Counted from the first letter of the stretch, positions 1 to 10,663 are shown. The stretch is DNA of 64,000 bases from Balanoglossus misakiensis (GCA_040954595.2 CM082577.2:18910001-18974000), one strand, 5' to 3'. The notes: generated by a model not told the origin, from the sequence alone. Translations and numbers: made by a program.

Positions 1-126
1 TTTTCCAACCGAATGAGGCATTTCAGGAATACCTAAATAGTACCTTTTCAATCGAAAAAGTATACTTTTGCTATACCAATTAGTAAATTTAAAGACCAAA
101 TCTGGACTACCTAAGGTAGCCCTTTT
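1..126. repeat. AT-rich interior of MITE-B, cut by the window edge
   Basis: The stretch is dense in small palindromes and repeats of the type GGTATACC, TACCTAAGGTA and CCTAAATAGTACC. The same sequence forms the interior of the complete MITE-B copy at 32692-33450, so this is the end of a MITE-B whose left arm lies outside the window. It ends at the TTAA into which MITE-A is inserted. No gene is seen. Confidence 0.7.
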
Positions 127-130
127 TTAA

Positions 131-925
131 GATGGGTCCCCGGGATCTTTTTGCCCGTTGCTATGGGCCTTTATAGGACACTACACTCAATTTTGATCGA
201 AACCGTTATGAACGTCCGACAAGGGGCTTGTAACTAGTTAAAAATACACACGATTGTGTGCACACCCCCTGTCCGAGTATGTTTACGGCAGCTACCGCCC
301 GGCCATAGGCCGCCATGCTAATACGGCAAAGCAGCGGTCAGCGATAGCGTGCGCGTCCTGTAACCACAGTAACTGGATCGAACGCTAAAAATCCAATGTT
401 TTGTACACAGAGATTTTGTACCGTTCACGAAAATCCCTAAGGCTTTTTTCATAGGCCACGTACGCCAGTCAAATTTGACCTGCTTCTTGAGAACACACTT
501 CCGCACAGTGTGACAGATCGTTTTTTAGGTTTTCGTCGTGCTGAGAAGCGATACCGGTGGAAGAGTGCGTTCAAAAACACCCAAAATCGATGACTTTTTC
601 TGGTGTGGTACGGGTATGCTGAAATCGTAGGATACAACGATAATATTCGAAAACAAAATCCGTCACGATCTTCCCTGGTTCAAGCAACTAATGAATACGT
701 ATCAAGTTCGTTTTTGAGGTCACGGAATAAAAAGCCTTAGGCTTTTGAAATTTGACCTAGCTAATTTGCATATCAATGGCGTCAGGGGGCGCGCGCTCAC
801 AATCGTGCAGATTTTCAACTAGTTACCAGCCCCTTGTTAGACTCTGAAAACGGCTTAGTCCAAATCGGGGTGTAATGTCCTGCAAAGGCCCATAGCAACG
901 GGCAAAAAGATCCCGGGGACCCATC
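131..925. mobile_element. MITE-A, non-autonomous TTAA-target DNA transposon
   Basis: The element starts GATGGGTCCCCGGGATC and ends with the reverse complement of this, and the two arms match imperfectly for roughly 150 bp (left about 131-275, right about 780-925). It is flanked by TTAA at 127-130 and 926-929. Copies of the surrounding repeat at 16.24, 30.35 and 33.23 kb have a single TTAA at exactly this point, so the empty site is visible in the window. The interior has no recognisable transposase; the overlapping minus-strand ORFs of 62-112 aa match nothing I know. TTAA duplication is known for the piggyBac and Kolobok superfamilies, and I cannot decide between them. Confidence 0.85.
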
Positions 926-929
926 TTAA

Positions 930-1025
930 AGCAATAGGTACATTTTAAGTATACCTAAATAGTACCTATTTAGTCCGGGAAAGTATACCTTAGGTATATT
1001 TCTAGTGTACTAGAATTTCGTAAGG
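930..1025. repeat. AT-rich MITE-B remainder right of MITE-A
   Basis: This continues the interrupted AT-rich MITE-B interior (AGCAATAGGTACATTTTAAG and following) up to the CTGCAC array. The right terminal arm seen in the complete MITE-B copies is missing. Confidence 0.6.
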
Positions 1026-1305
1026 GTGTTCCTGCACACCACCCTATTGCTGCACAATTCCTGCACAGGCCACCCTATTGCTGCACAGTTCCTGCACACA
1101 GGCCATCTTACTACTGCACAGTTCTTGCAGACTGTCCTATTCCTGCACAGTTACCGCTTGCCTTGTTCCTGCACTAGTGCAGCAACACCTCATTTGCATG
1201 CGAAAAAGTCGCCTTGCAGCAGAGCTGCAGCAACTTTCTATTGCACCGGTGCTGCAACCTTGTGGTATTGCTACTGCACCAGTGCAGCAACACTGTGCAG
1301 GAGGC
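1026..1305. repeat. CTGCAC/GTGCAG motif array
   Basis: A degenerate direct repeat of about 30 bp, typified by CCCTATTGCTGCACAG and TTCCTGCACA, is followed by three palindromes: CTGCACTAGTGCAG at 1169-1182 (perfect), GCACCGGTGC at 1243-1252 (perfect) and CTGCACCAGTGCAG at 1274-1287 (one central mismatch). An octamer-like ATTTGCAT lies at 1192-1199. The same design is kept in all eleven copies. Its function is unknown; structured DNA or a protein-binding array are both possible. Confidence 0.75.
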
Positions 1306-1534
1306 CTTAAATTTTCATAAGGGCTATAGGTATGCACATAATTAATGATGTTTGAATATGATACTAGAAATGTACAGTACACTGATACACTGATCAGCTG
1401 ACCTTTTGTTTACGCATACGCCATTGCTCCGTTCTCGATCTGTCTCCGAGTCTGAATTTTTCGCACCTATAGATTTTAAAGATTTTTGAAGTCTGCAAAT
1501 TCACTGGCATTGACAAAACTATAACATAATAAGT

Positions 1535-1631
1535 ATAATGTACGCCCCATAATGTACTCGGCATTCGCCTCACACATTATGTTGCACAATGTGTGCTTTC
1601 GTCCATTATGGGTCTTCAGGGCGTACATTAT
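1535..1631. repeat. Short palindromic element (reduced form of the 50.57-kb hairpin)
   Basis: ATAATGTACGCCCC at the left is answered by GGGCGTACATTAT at the right, and the interior contains the inverted pair CATAATG/CATTATG. Aligned with the near-perfect hairpin at 50568-50706 (read in reverse), this copy lacks about 40 bp of one arm. The sequence to its left, GTCTGCAAATTCACTGGC, also matches the end of the Crypton-bearing insertion, so the two are related elements. Confidence 0.6.
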
Positions 1632-1638
1632 TCTCTAA

Positions 1639-1814
<176 letters not shown>

Positions 1815-1970
1815 TTAAAATACCATGGAATCATAGAACAATGAACTCACTGTGTTGTAATGTCCATTTTCTCTTTTGGTGATTTTTTTATCAAAGTGTC
1901 ACACACCCCAGCATGCAAGAAATTTCTCAATATATATACTGCTATCGCAGCAAAACATACCACTACTTTT

Positions 1971-2098
1971 AATATCCACCACCTGAGACACCTCTCTCTG
2001 TGCATTTTTGGCTTCGGAAACGAAGCAAAAAATATACTCGATGTTGGGTCAAGGTACCTTTCATCCGATTTACACGTCCCCCAGGCGCATCTCTTCAC
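1971..2098 (-). pseudogene. THAP zinc-finger exon fragment
   Basis: The minus-strand reading begins VKRCAWGTCK and continues to FFASFPKPK and RCLRWW. THAP domains have Cys-x2-4-Cys at the N-terminus, then a Phe-Pro motif and a Trp, then Cys-x2-His. The first half of this pattern is present (CAWGTC, FP, RWW). The Cys-x2-His half is missing because the exon is cut at the cassette junction near 1970. The codon before VKRC is ATA, where THAP proteins normally have ATG, so the start may have been lost. THAP domains occur in P and Kolobok transposases and in host THAP proteins; the source here is unknown. Confidence 0.55.
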
Positions 2099-2306
2099 TA
2101 TTCTGGCCGATATTTTAAAACCATTAAGTTCCTAAAACTGAAAAAAAACTTCCAGTCTGTCTATCTCTAACTGAGCGTGTACTGTAGGCTGGGCCATGTT
2201 GTTGATTATATGTGGGACAAAATGGTGGTTGTATGAACAGCATGACTTTTCTCGGCTCTGATTGGCTGAGGGTTCAGTGTGATTGACAGCTGTGGAACCA
2301 TGAATT
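2099..2306 (-). promoter_or_regulatory. Promoter-like region upstream of the THAP fragment
   Basis: On the minus strand this stretch holds CAGCCAATCAG (CCAAT box, core 2261-2265), then a YY1-like CCGCCATTTTG (2215-2228; one base altered here, intact in copies 2-5), then a pyrimidine run ending in CAG before the THAP reading frame. The spacing is that of a TATA-less animal promoter and first exon. The junction with the truncated integrase lies at about 2306. Confidence 0.4.
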
Positions 2307-2778
2307 GTAAGGGAGCCTTGTGCCTTTTACCAGGCACCCGCTTGCGTGAACACACCTCACATGAATGCACCCACGATCTGACATTTACGGACATGCCATG
2401 CCAGTAATACCTCTGCCTCACCTTGTCAAGTGTTTTTGTCATCCCTAAGTGACCACCTGCGTTTGCATCATGCAACCCTCCAATCACCACATTATGACAC
2501 ACTTTAGGCAGAATTAATTGCCATTTCACTAAAGTCCCATCAGCCGACTCCCATCTCCTGAACAGCACACCCCTGTAGACTATCAATTGTTCATACATAG
2601 CCCAGTATGCCTTCGTGGCTGCCGAACACGGAGAGATCTCATTCCAGTCTAGTCGACTTTCCCTCCCCTCCCTAGCCTTCAAGACAACTGAAATATCAGG
2701 ATCACTAAGTTGACAATCTCTAAGCTTTTCACTGGACCAAACGACTTCCCTGGCAACAACCTCTGCCTTTGTTGCCAA
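2206..2778 (-). pseudogene. Integrase N-terminal zinc domain, truncated (gypsy 1)
   Basis: The reading contains the HHCC zinc-binding pattern of retroviral-type integrases: HDANAGGH, then about 30 residues later CEVC. Homology stops right after KAPLQ, where the Asp-Asp-Glu catalytic core should begin. The remaining residues are read through from the joined promoter region. The protein cannot integrate DNA. The frame differs from that of the upstream RT-RNase H ORF. Confidence 0.8.
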
Positions 2779-3497
2779 GGCATTCTCCCCAATGCCCTCC
2801 GCGGTTGGCCAGTCCTGCTCATCACAGCTGCCAGGATCAAAATTTTCCCAATCACCTGGACAGCTGTCCTTGTTGTCATAGCCGTATCAAACAATCTGCA
2901 ACCCTCTACTTTGGCATTTTTGTCCTGAGAACTGTCATCTAGTCTATCGGTCCCTCCACACTCTGGTAGTTCACGGTACAACTGTTCGGACCGTACAACA
3001 CTATTTTGTCTCATCGATGGAGATTTGCATTCAAACTCTGGTGCAAGTGGATTCAACGCACCTGTACCATTAGTGGTGGTTCGTGTGCCATACCACACTG
3101 TTTGCACTCACGCACTGGTTTCCGAGATAGCGCATCAGCATTTCCATGGCGTACACCGGGACGATGGATACAGGTATAGTCAAAGCGTCTCTAACCACCT
3201 AGCCAACTGCCCCTCTGGGTTCTTGAAATTAAGCAACCACACTAATGCAGCATGGTCAGTCCTCAGTGTGAATTTCTGGCCCAGTAGGTAGTGTTTGAAG
3301 TATTTTGTGTACTCGATTACAGCCAACAGTTCACGACGCGTTACACAGTACTTCCTTTCAGCACCCGATAGCACTCGGCCCGCATAACTAACAGGTCTCT
3401 CTGGGCCACCCTGTACTTGGCTCAACACTGCCCCTATGCCAATACCGCTAGCATCTGTATCCAGTATGAACACACCCTTTTCCATCGGAAAAGCCAA
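2679..3497 (-). pseudogene. RNase H and linker of gypsy 1 pol, frameshifted
   Basis: The RNase H segment (3180-3497) shows [25 protein letters not shown] and RTDHAAL, typical of Ty3/gypsy RNase H. Compared with copies 2-5 it has lost 8 bp at about 3187 and 4 bp at about 3079, so the frame is broken twice. It is separated from its RT by the element at 3516-5273. Confidence 0.85.
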
Positions 3498-3515
3498 AAC
3501 TGGTGCCGATGTTAG

Positions 3516-5273
3516 CAGGGTTTTACATGACGCGCATTTCTGCGTCCTTTACGCACAAAACTGGGCGTGGGACCCGTCAAAAACTAAACCATGCGTCCCT
3601 TGGGACACATGAAATATGTCTGTTGTTGACACCCTTGTTGCGCGTTTCCTGATATCTAATGGGTGTACGCGTACACAGAGAGTCAATTAAGGTAGTTGGA
3701 AAGGCTAGGGCGTCAGTTAAAATTTCATTTAAAAACACTGAATTTATATCTAGAAATGTATTAGAGAAAAATTAAACTTATGAAAAATTCGGGGCAATAA
3801 ACGTGTAACAAGATATGGCTGGTGTTATGATACCTAATTTCATACATCTGGCAAGGAAGCTAGGGAGCCTTATTTGAGCGCCCTCTTGGGGAAGACTTCT
3901 CCTAGGCGATGTGCACAAGGACTGGTTCCCCTAGCCAAGGGCATTTAAATGTAACTTGCAAACACTGATTCTTGCAATTTTCAGCGATAGATAACCTTGC
4001 TTGTTTATTAAAGGCTGCCAAATTATGGACATTTTTGCATTTCTAGGGAACCCGAAAGGCCAGCGGAAAAGCGTTTGACCCAGATAAATGCGATCCTTCG
4101 CCGTGAACTGCCGCTAAACTTTGCGTATTTCACTACTTTTCTGCCCTTCGCCGGAATGTTATGGTTTTTATTTGTGATTGAATTGGTATGCCAGATATTT
4201 TTTTTATCATGAAACTTTCAGGAAAGGCTCGGGACATCCCAAAGAACAATTTTACGGGACAGTTTTTTCATAAGTTTTCCCGTTGTGTTTTGGCAGCACG
4301 TTAAAGTTGTATACAAAATATCAACAAAAATGTGTTTTCCTGAGTGATAACTTTGAAAAAAATAAGTTTTTGCTGAAAGTGTCCCATACATTGCTGGAGG
4401 GGTTGCTTCATATTAAAATGAATACAAATTATTCAATAATTTGTGAAAACATGTCAAGATTCAATCAATATTTTGTAAAATTATGAATATTTATATTTAG
4501 GCGTATCAAATTTCATAATTTTAGCAGATATTTTTACAGTCATATTTTTCCCTCACTTTTTAGTTTGTTAAGAATACATGCTGCAAATTTCAAGTCATTA
4601 TCTTTATTCAAACTTGTGAAAATAAATTCACAAACATTGAGAGAATTTGCTTCAAAAATAGCCTTTCCAAACTTGTAGCAAACTTGGTTTATTGTTGAAT
4701 TTGATACAGTTTACGTACACGCAGTCACCCTCTTGGGAATTATAAGTTACACTGCGATATCACGCCTATATCGCACTTTGCTGTGTGCAAGCAGTGAACT
4801 ACCGTGACTCCTATTGCTCTGAAACCAACTCCGTCCATGAGTACCAGCAGTCTTAGTTTTGTTGAAAACCCTGAACTTAAACTTTAAATATAGATTCAGC
4901 TGCAAATTTCTCGAATAAGACTTTAAGAAGACCAAGTTGAGTGTACATGTACTGGTATTCTCCATATTATATGCTTTAGGTCAAAGGGTCACTCATAAGG
5001 TGATGTTCAAGATGGGACCCCTAGCCATACTACAGTTGATCTTGGAATTACTCCCTATATCTTGTAGACAATATCATTTTATGATTTGGATTGGTATTGA
5101 TTCTTACAACCGTTGCCCATTCACAGAAGGATTTTCTAATTTCCAGCATTGATAAAATGATAAAATATTCTGGTGAAATAAATTGGGACCCCCATGGTTT
5201 GATGTAGGACCCCCATTTTTCAACATTAGGAGTCCCAGGGACTCCCAAAAGTAAAAAGTGATGTAAAACCCTG
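3516..5273. mobile_element. 1,758-bp DNA element with CAGGG termini, in gypsy 1
   Basis: The element begins CAGGGTTTTACAT and ends with the exact inverse of this 13-mer. It is flanked by TGTTAG at 3510-3515 and 5274-5279, while the other four gypsy copies have one TGTTAG at this place, so the insertion is exact. Subterminal sequences also match imperfectly in inverse (GGGAC and AAACCATG blocks). The interior is AT-rich with no recognisable protein, so the element is non-autonomous. CAGGG ends recall hAT elements, but hAT normally makes 8-bp duplications, so the superfamily is unresolved. Confidence 0.85.
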
Positions 5274-5279
5274 TGTTAG

Positions 5280-6218
5280 TCTTGCCTTGAGAGGATCAAA
5301 TGCGTTTTGACAATTCTCTGTCCAAGCAAATACAGAATCTTTCTTTGTTAAGTCATGAAGAGGACGGGCCAATTCAGCAAACCCCTGTACAAAGCGTCTG
5401 TAGTATGACGCCAGCCCCAAGAAGCTTCTTACTTCTGTGACTGTCTCAGGAATCGGCCAGTCTCTAATAGCCTTGACCTTTCCTGGATCAGTAGCAACCC
5501 CTTCCCGAGAAACACGATGCCCCAAAAACTCAACACTGCGTGCAAAAAGCACACACTTACTCGGCTTTAATTTGAGATTTGAAGTACGAAGACTTTCAAA
5601 TACCTTGCACAACCTTTCCAACTCTTCATCAAATGATCTGCCAAATATTATGATGTCATCTAGATACAAAAGCGGTATTTCCCACTGCATACCGGTAAAG
5701 ACGCGCTCCATCAGACGTTCAAATGTACTAGGGGCATTACACAACCCAAACGGGAGCACCCTCCACTGATAGAGTCCACTGCGCGTGACAAATGCGTTCT
5801 TTACTTTAGATCCCTCGTCCAGTTCTACCTGCCAATACCCTGCTTGGAGGTCTAGCGTAGAAAACCATTCCGACCCGTACAACGCATCTAAAGAATCGTT
5901 TATTCGTGGTATAGGGTAGGCATCTTTAATTGACACAGCGTTCAATTTTCTATAATCAACGCACAATCTTTGTGACCCATCTTTCTTACTATTAAGTACA
6001 CACGGGGCTGCCCATGGACTAGTTGATTCTTCTATCAAACCCCGCTGTAACAAGTCAGAAACCTGTCGTTCTATTTCTTCCCGTTTCCATACCGGAGTTC
6101 GATATGCGGGTTGCCTTACTGGCGTGGCATTATTGGTTTCAATTTTATGCCGAATGATCCCAGTTTTACCAATATCATGATCTCCCTGACTAAACACATC
6201 ATGGTACAGTGTCAACAT
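5280..6218 (-). pseudogene. Reverse transcriptase of gypsy 1
   Basis: Domain order and motifs follow Ty3/gypsy RT: a fingers motif LCVDYRKLN, LPFGLCNAPSTFERLM, the catalytic YLDDII and the thumb motif FLGHRVS. The ORF opens after an in-frame TGA about 30 nt upstream of the first ATG. It is cut off from RNase H by the element at 3516-5273, so it is inactive in this copy. Confidence 0.9.
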
Positions 6219-6280
6219 CTTTGAAACCCTTTCTTGTTGGTAAACTGATCAATTTTTGCAACTTCTTGTGTATAAATCCA

Positions 6281-7198
6281 CTACATGACCTGGAAGAGGA
6301 ACATTGCTCCCAGGGCAGGCTTTTGCCTCTTCAGTGCCAGAGGGCGCTCTATCACTGTCATTACCCCAAGATTCAACTGCACACTGATCGGCTCGGAGTA
6401 ACTCACAACAGTACCAGCCCTCACATGTACAGGTTCAACACTAGCATTGAGAACTCTAACTGGTAAATGGGTAGATCTCGTGGTCACTAAAGCTTTACAT
6501 GTCATAATGCCTTGCTCCAGCAATTTACCCCCTTGTACTGGTAACACAGCCGCTGTAAGACAAGTATCCGGGGAAGACTTATCTGTTCTCCCCACCCAGG
6601 TCGAATGAATTCTCATTCCCTGTGCACACCCACTTCCAACCTTTGCTGGTCCCACAAACCAAGGTTCACTGGCGATGGGAGTCTTACACATTTTAGCCGG
6701 AATAATCATTTCATGTCCAGGGGGAACAAAAACGTCTCCCGCTACCTTTACACGACAAATGAACGGTTTCATTGTACCAGTGTTACTACATTTCAACCGT
6801 TCCCCTTTAATGACTAGCTCCCCTGTCCCTGTATCAATAATACACCCAATTGAATGTAGAAAGCTCATACCAATAATGCCATCAGAGCATAGTTCAGCTA
6901 CTAATACCGGAGAGATAGCCCTAGCCCCACCCAAGCAGATATCTAGGTTAACAACTCCACTAACCATAAGTGGTGTACCATCAGCTTGGTTCACCTTTAC
7001 ATTTATTGGTTGCAATGCACCGTGAACTCCCACTGAAATTTTCCTATACATTTCTTCTGATATCACCATATCAGTTGCTCCCGTATCAACCAGAAAATTC
7101 CCCGATACACCACCGGCAGAGGCCTGTATGTACATACTTCTGACACTTGTATTGTTATTAGCCGGTTGAATTTCCCTAATATTTCCAGTAGTCTGCAC
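6281..7198 (-). pseudogene. Aspartic protease ORF, gypsy 1
   Basis: FLVDTGATDMVIS carries the DTG catalytic triad of retropepsins, about 38 residues into the listed ORF. The open frame actually extends further upstream and overlaps the end of gag in the -1 frame. The C-terminal part resembles the gypsy protease-RT linker. The ORF then ends in TAG, while linker-like coding continues in another frame (LPGHVVDLY). That points to an old frameshift shared by all copies. Confidence 0.85.
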
Positions 7199-7222
7199 AC
7201 ACTGATCAACTGCCTCCCCTTT

Positions 7223-7282
7223 GGGTCCATACTGGTTGGCTGAGGGTTGACCCGACTTCCGCTCAGCCCCTAATCGTTTCCC
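7223..7282 (-). promoter_or_regulatory. -1 ribosomal frameshift signal at gag-protease overlap
   Basis: On the minus strand GGGAAAC (7276-7282) sits in the gag frame as G GGA AAC, a canonical X XXY YYZ slippery site, just before the gag TAG (7270-7272). After a 7-nt spacer a perfect 7-bp stem follows (GGCTGAG 7262-7268 with CTCAGCC 7238-7244). Its loop holds GGGTC (7249-7253), which can pair with GACCC (7223-7227) downstream to form an H-type pseudoknot. The protease frame is -1 relative to gag, as required. Confidence 0.75.
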
Positions 7283-8124
7283 GAAACCTTGGGTCGGGTG
7301 GGACAGTCCCGCTTCAGATGCCCTGATTCATTACAGTGCCAACACAAATGGCCACCAGAGGGCGCACCACTCTGAGCTTGTCCAGATGGGTTTTTTATAC
7401 TAGTGTTGACAACACGGGCCTTAACCTTTTGGTCAAGTTCAGCTAATTTGTCGGTGATCAAATCAACTTTGTTTGCTATCACCCCTATCACTGACTCCAG
7501 AGTCTGAGCCATTTTTGCGTCACCCGCTTCAATACCTCTCACTTGTTTACCCAACCCTTTATTGGTTTCAGGGCCACGGCTTTTCTCTAATAACTGAAAA
7601 TTCTCTTCCCAAACTGTAGCCTGTATAACGTCGTCAAGTGTGGCACTGGGGGTCCTACCCGCTTCATTAACACGCCTACGCATAGCAGAATCAGTCAATG
7701 AATTGAAAAATGCGTCTATACATAGCCGTTCGAATATGTGACCTTTGGCATCAGGGTACCCAAGTGTTACCATTTCCCTGATATCCTGTCCAAGCCCACT
7801 TAGAGACTCGCTGGGCTGGAGTACTCTTTGTCTTAATTTTAAACGATAGGTGTCTTCCTGTCTCCCAAAACCAAATCTATGATCTAGTAGTTTGCACAGT
7901 TTCTGGTATGTCAATGACTTTCTGTCAATTGATGTTAACAGCCGCTGGGCTGCCCCATACAACATGGCTTGGAGATACTTCAACTTTTCAACCTCTCTCC
8001 ACTCATTTATTTCCGCATAAATTTCAAAGTGTGCGAAATAATCATGCCATGCAAGCGATCCATCATACTTATCAGGCTTAAGTATGGACCCGTGTTTACC
8101 TGTACATGATTTGCTATAGATCCT
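7270..8124 (-). pseudogene. Gag with CCHC zinc knuckle, gypsy 1
   Basis: The frame is open from 8124, directly after a TGA, to the TAG at 7270-7272. The upstream part reads WHDYFAHFE and INEWREVEK, which is the typical start of a Ty3/gypsy capsid domain, but no ATG precedes it. The C-terminus has the zinc knuckle CWHCNESGHLKRDC (Cys-x2-Cys-x4-His-x4-Cys). The start is therefore lost, or supplied by an upstream exon; an acceptor-like TACAG lies in the leader. Confidence 0.85.
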
Positions 8125-8845
8125 TCACTACGCACGGCGATATACCGCAGTGCAAAATCGGTCAGTCAATAGTTAAATCACTTCACTGGAGAACACACAA
8201 TTTCCATCCTCCTGAACCAAATACCTAGAAAACCCTAGCTAAACCTTGGAATCGAATTTCCTAACAGACTATCGTTGTTTCCCGTTCCGGCAGATAATTG
8301 TTTTGCTACCGTGTAGAGCGGGTAGATGAATCCACCCACATAAGGAGTATGCCCCCGGCCCTACGCGGTTTGTGCAACGTGCCGGATCGAACAACAACGA
8401 CGTCTACCCAGTATGCAAGATGGCTACAATATGGTGCCAAAACGCATACACTCGCCTACACTAACAGAGTTACTTACAGCAGATCTGGAAACCGATGCGT
8501 TCACCATGCAGTACAACTATCCCAACCGCTGCACACCAATGTTGTAGTTTTCTCAGCGTAGCTAGATTTCTCGTCGTGGACCCGGTAATGGTAGCGTCGC
8601 CCACGATGAAATCCTCCCGTACACTTCGACTGGACTACCAACCACCTCGACAGGGTCGGATCGCTTGGAATAGTTGTCAGTGAACACCCTCTCACATGTA
8701 CATTGACTCAGCGCAACACAAGCCGGAACAATTAACAAGAACAACGGATTTATGTGTATTTCGACTGTGTTACAAACTTTCACGTCTGCCCAGTTCGGAG
8801 GTGGAAACCCAAGAGAGCGAGAATGAGGTGAATCCTCAGCAAAAG
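8125..8845 (-). other. 5' leader region of the gypsy cassette, unresolved
   Basis: About 700 bp lie between the promoter-like motifs and gag on the minus strand. Small ORFs on both strands (for example 98 aa at 8562-8858 minus, with a hydrophobic stretch INPLFLLIVPACVALS) are kept in all five copies, but no family is recognised and no LTR boundary or primer-binding site could be placed. Confidence 0.4.
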
Positions 8846-8912
8846 TAGCCCGCCCCAACTATTACCCAATCAGCACGAATGTGAAGTTCACGTGATATAG
8901 TCCGGCCAATCA
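8846..8912 (-). promoter_or_regulatory. GC-box, CCAAT and E-box cluster upstream of gypsy gag
   Basis: A GC box (GGGGCGGGC on minus, 8848-8856), two inverted CCAAT boxes (8866-8870 and 8906-8910) and the E-box CACGTG (8889-8894) lie within 70 bp. This is a plausible promoter for leftward transcription of the cassette. Copies 3 and 4 share a 22-bp deletion that removes the E-box edge and one CCAAT box. Confidence 0.4.
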
Positions 8913-8970
8913 CAGTTCCAGCCTACTTCCTGAGGCTCAAGCAGCGGTAACTTTGCAAGGTTTTCCATGA

Positions 8971-9110
8971 CATTATTGTGATATATAGGTGAGAAATATA
9001 TTGGAAAATGTCTTCATTACAAAAATATGTCGTGAAATTATTGACTAGCAAGAACCATGTGTATATGTATGGCCAAGGGGAAATTTTTAACTTCTAGTTC
9101 TAAACATTAA
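8971..9110. other. Common spacer right of the cassettes
   Basis: This 140-bp AT-rich spacer starts ATTATTGTGATATATAGG and follows both gypsy and piggyBac cassettes throughout the window. No coding or structural signal is seen. Confidence 0.6.
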
Positions 9111-9220
9111 CGTTATTGCGCAGGCTACTGTAACCACAGTCAAATAATACATACAATTTTCTGTTGCACCAGTGCTTTGACCTTACAGTAATTAATTACT
9201 ACTACACAGGTCAGGAACAC
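9111..9220. mobile_element. MITE-B left arm only
   Basis: The left terminal arm (CGTTATTGCGCAGG after TTAA 9107-9110) runs to CAGGAACACT and then joins directly to the right half of a MITE-A. The interior and right arm are lost. Confidence 0.75.
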
Positions 9221-9384
9221 TAATTTGCATATCAATGGCGTCAGGGGGCGCACGCTCACAATCGTGCAGATTTTCAACTAGTTACCAGCCCCTTGTTAGA
9301 CTCTGAAAACGGCTTAGTCCAAATCGAGGTGTAATGTCCTGCAAAGGCCCATAGCAACGGGCAAAAAGATCCCGGGGACCCATC
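9221..9384. mobile_element. MITE-A right-half fragment
   Basis: This is the right arm of MITE-A from TAATTTGCATATC to GACCCATC, followed by TTAA 9385-9388. The left part of about 630 bp is missing because of a deletion whose other end lies in the MITE-B left arm. Confidence 0.85.
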
Positions 9385-9478
9385 TTAAAGCAATAGGTAC
9401 ATTTTAAGTAAATAGTACCTATTTAGTCCGGGAAAGTATACCTTAGGTATATTTCTAGTGTACTAGAATTTCGTAAGG

Positions 9479-10427
<949 letters not shown>

Positions 10428-10556
10428 TAATATCCACCACCTGAGACACCTCTCTCTGTGCGTTTTTGGCTTCGGAAACGAAGCAAAAAATATACTCGAT
10501 GTTGGGTCAAGGTACCTTTCATCCGATTTACACGTCCCCCAGGCGCATCTCTTCAC
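10428..10556 (-). pseudogene. THAP exon fragment, copy 2
   Basis: Same as the fragment at 1971-2098, with Thr for Met in the PKPKTHRER stretch. It is truncated at the same base, which shows that the join predates amplification. Confidence 0.55.
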
Positions 10557-10663
10557 TATTCTGGCCGATATTTTAAAACCATTAAGTTCCTAAAACTGAA
10601 AAAAAACTTCCAGTCTGTCTATCTCTAACTGAGCGTGTACTGTAGGCTGGGCCATGTTGTTGA

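Larger units (their letters stand above)
1970..8970 (-). mobile_element. Gypsy cassette 1 (degenerate Ty3/gypsy plus THAP-gene promoter)
   Basis: Reading on the minus strand, the order is promoter-like region, gag, protease, RT, RNase H, integrase zinc domain, then a junction to a foreign promoter and THAP exon. This copy is about 1.76 kb longer than the others because of the DNA element at 3516-5273. It also has private 8-bp and 4-bp deletions in pol near 3187 and 3079. No pair of LTRs flanks it: sequences just inside the two ends do not resemble each other. Confidence 0.8.

Noticed and set aside
1026-1382. ORFs of 80-125 aa on both strands over the CTGCAC arrays
   Set aside because: They are Cys/Thr/His/Leu-rich readings of a short repeat, open in several frames at once, many start at GTG or TTG, and no protein family is seen. 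I treat them as repeat by-products.
1847-1970. C-terminal half of the 83-aa ORF as part of the THAP protein
   Set aside because: The reading past RWWI comes from monomer core sequence beyond the cassette junction and lacks the Cys-x2-His half of a THAP domain.
8298-8858. Small ORFs in the gypsy 5' region (87, 64 and 98 aa) as an accessory or envelope gene
   Set aside because: They are conserved only because the whole cassette is copied; they overlap on both strands and show no recognisable domain. A single hydrophobic stretch is not enough for an envelope call.
1970-8970. LTRs flanking the gypsy cassette
   Set aside because: The sequences inside the two cassette ends do not match each other by eye, and no TG...CA pair with a primer-binding site could be placed.
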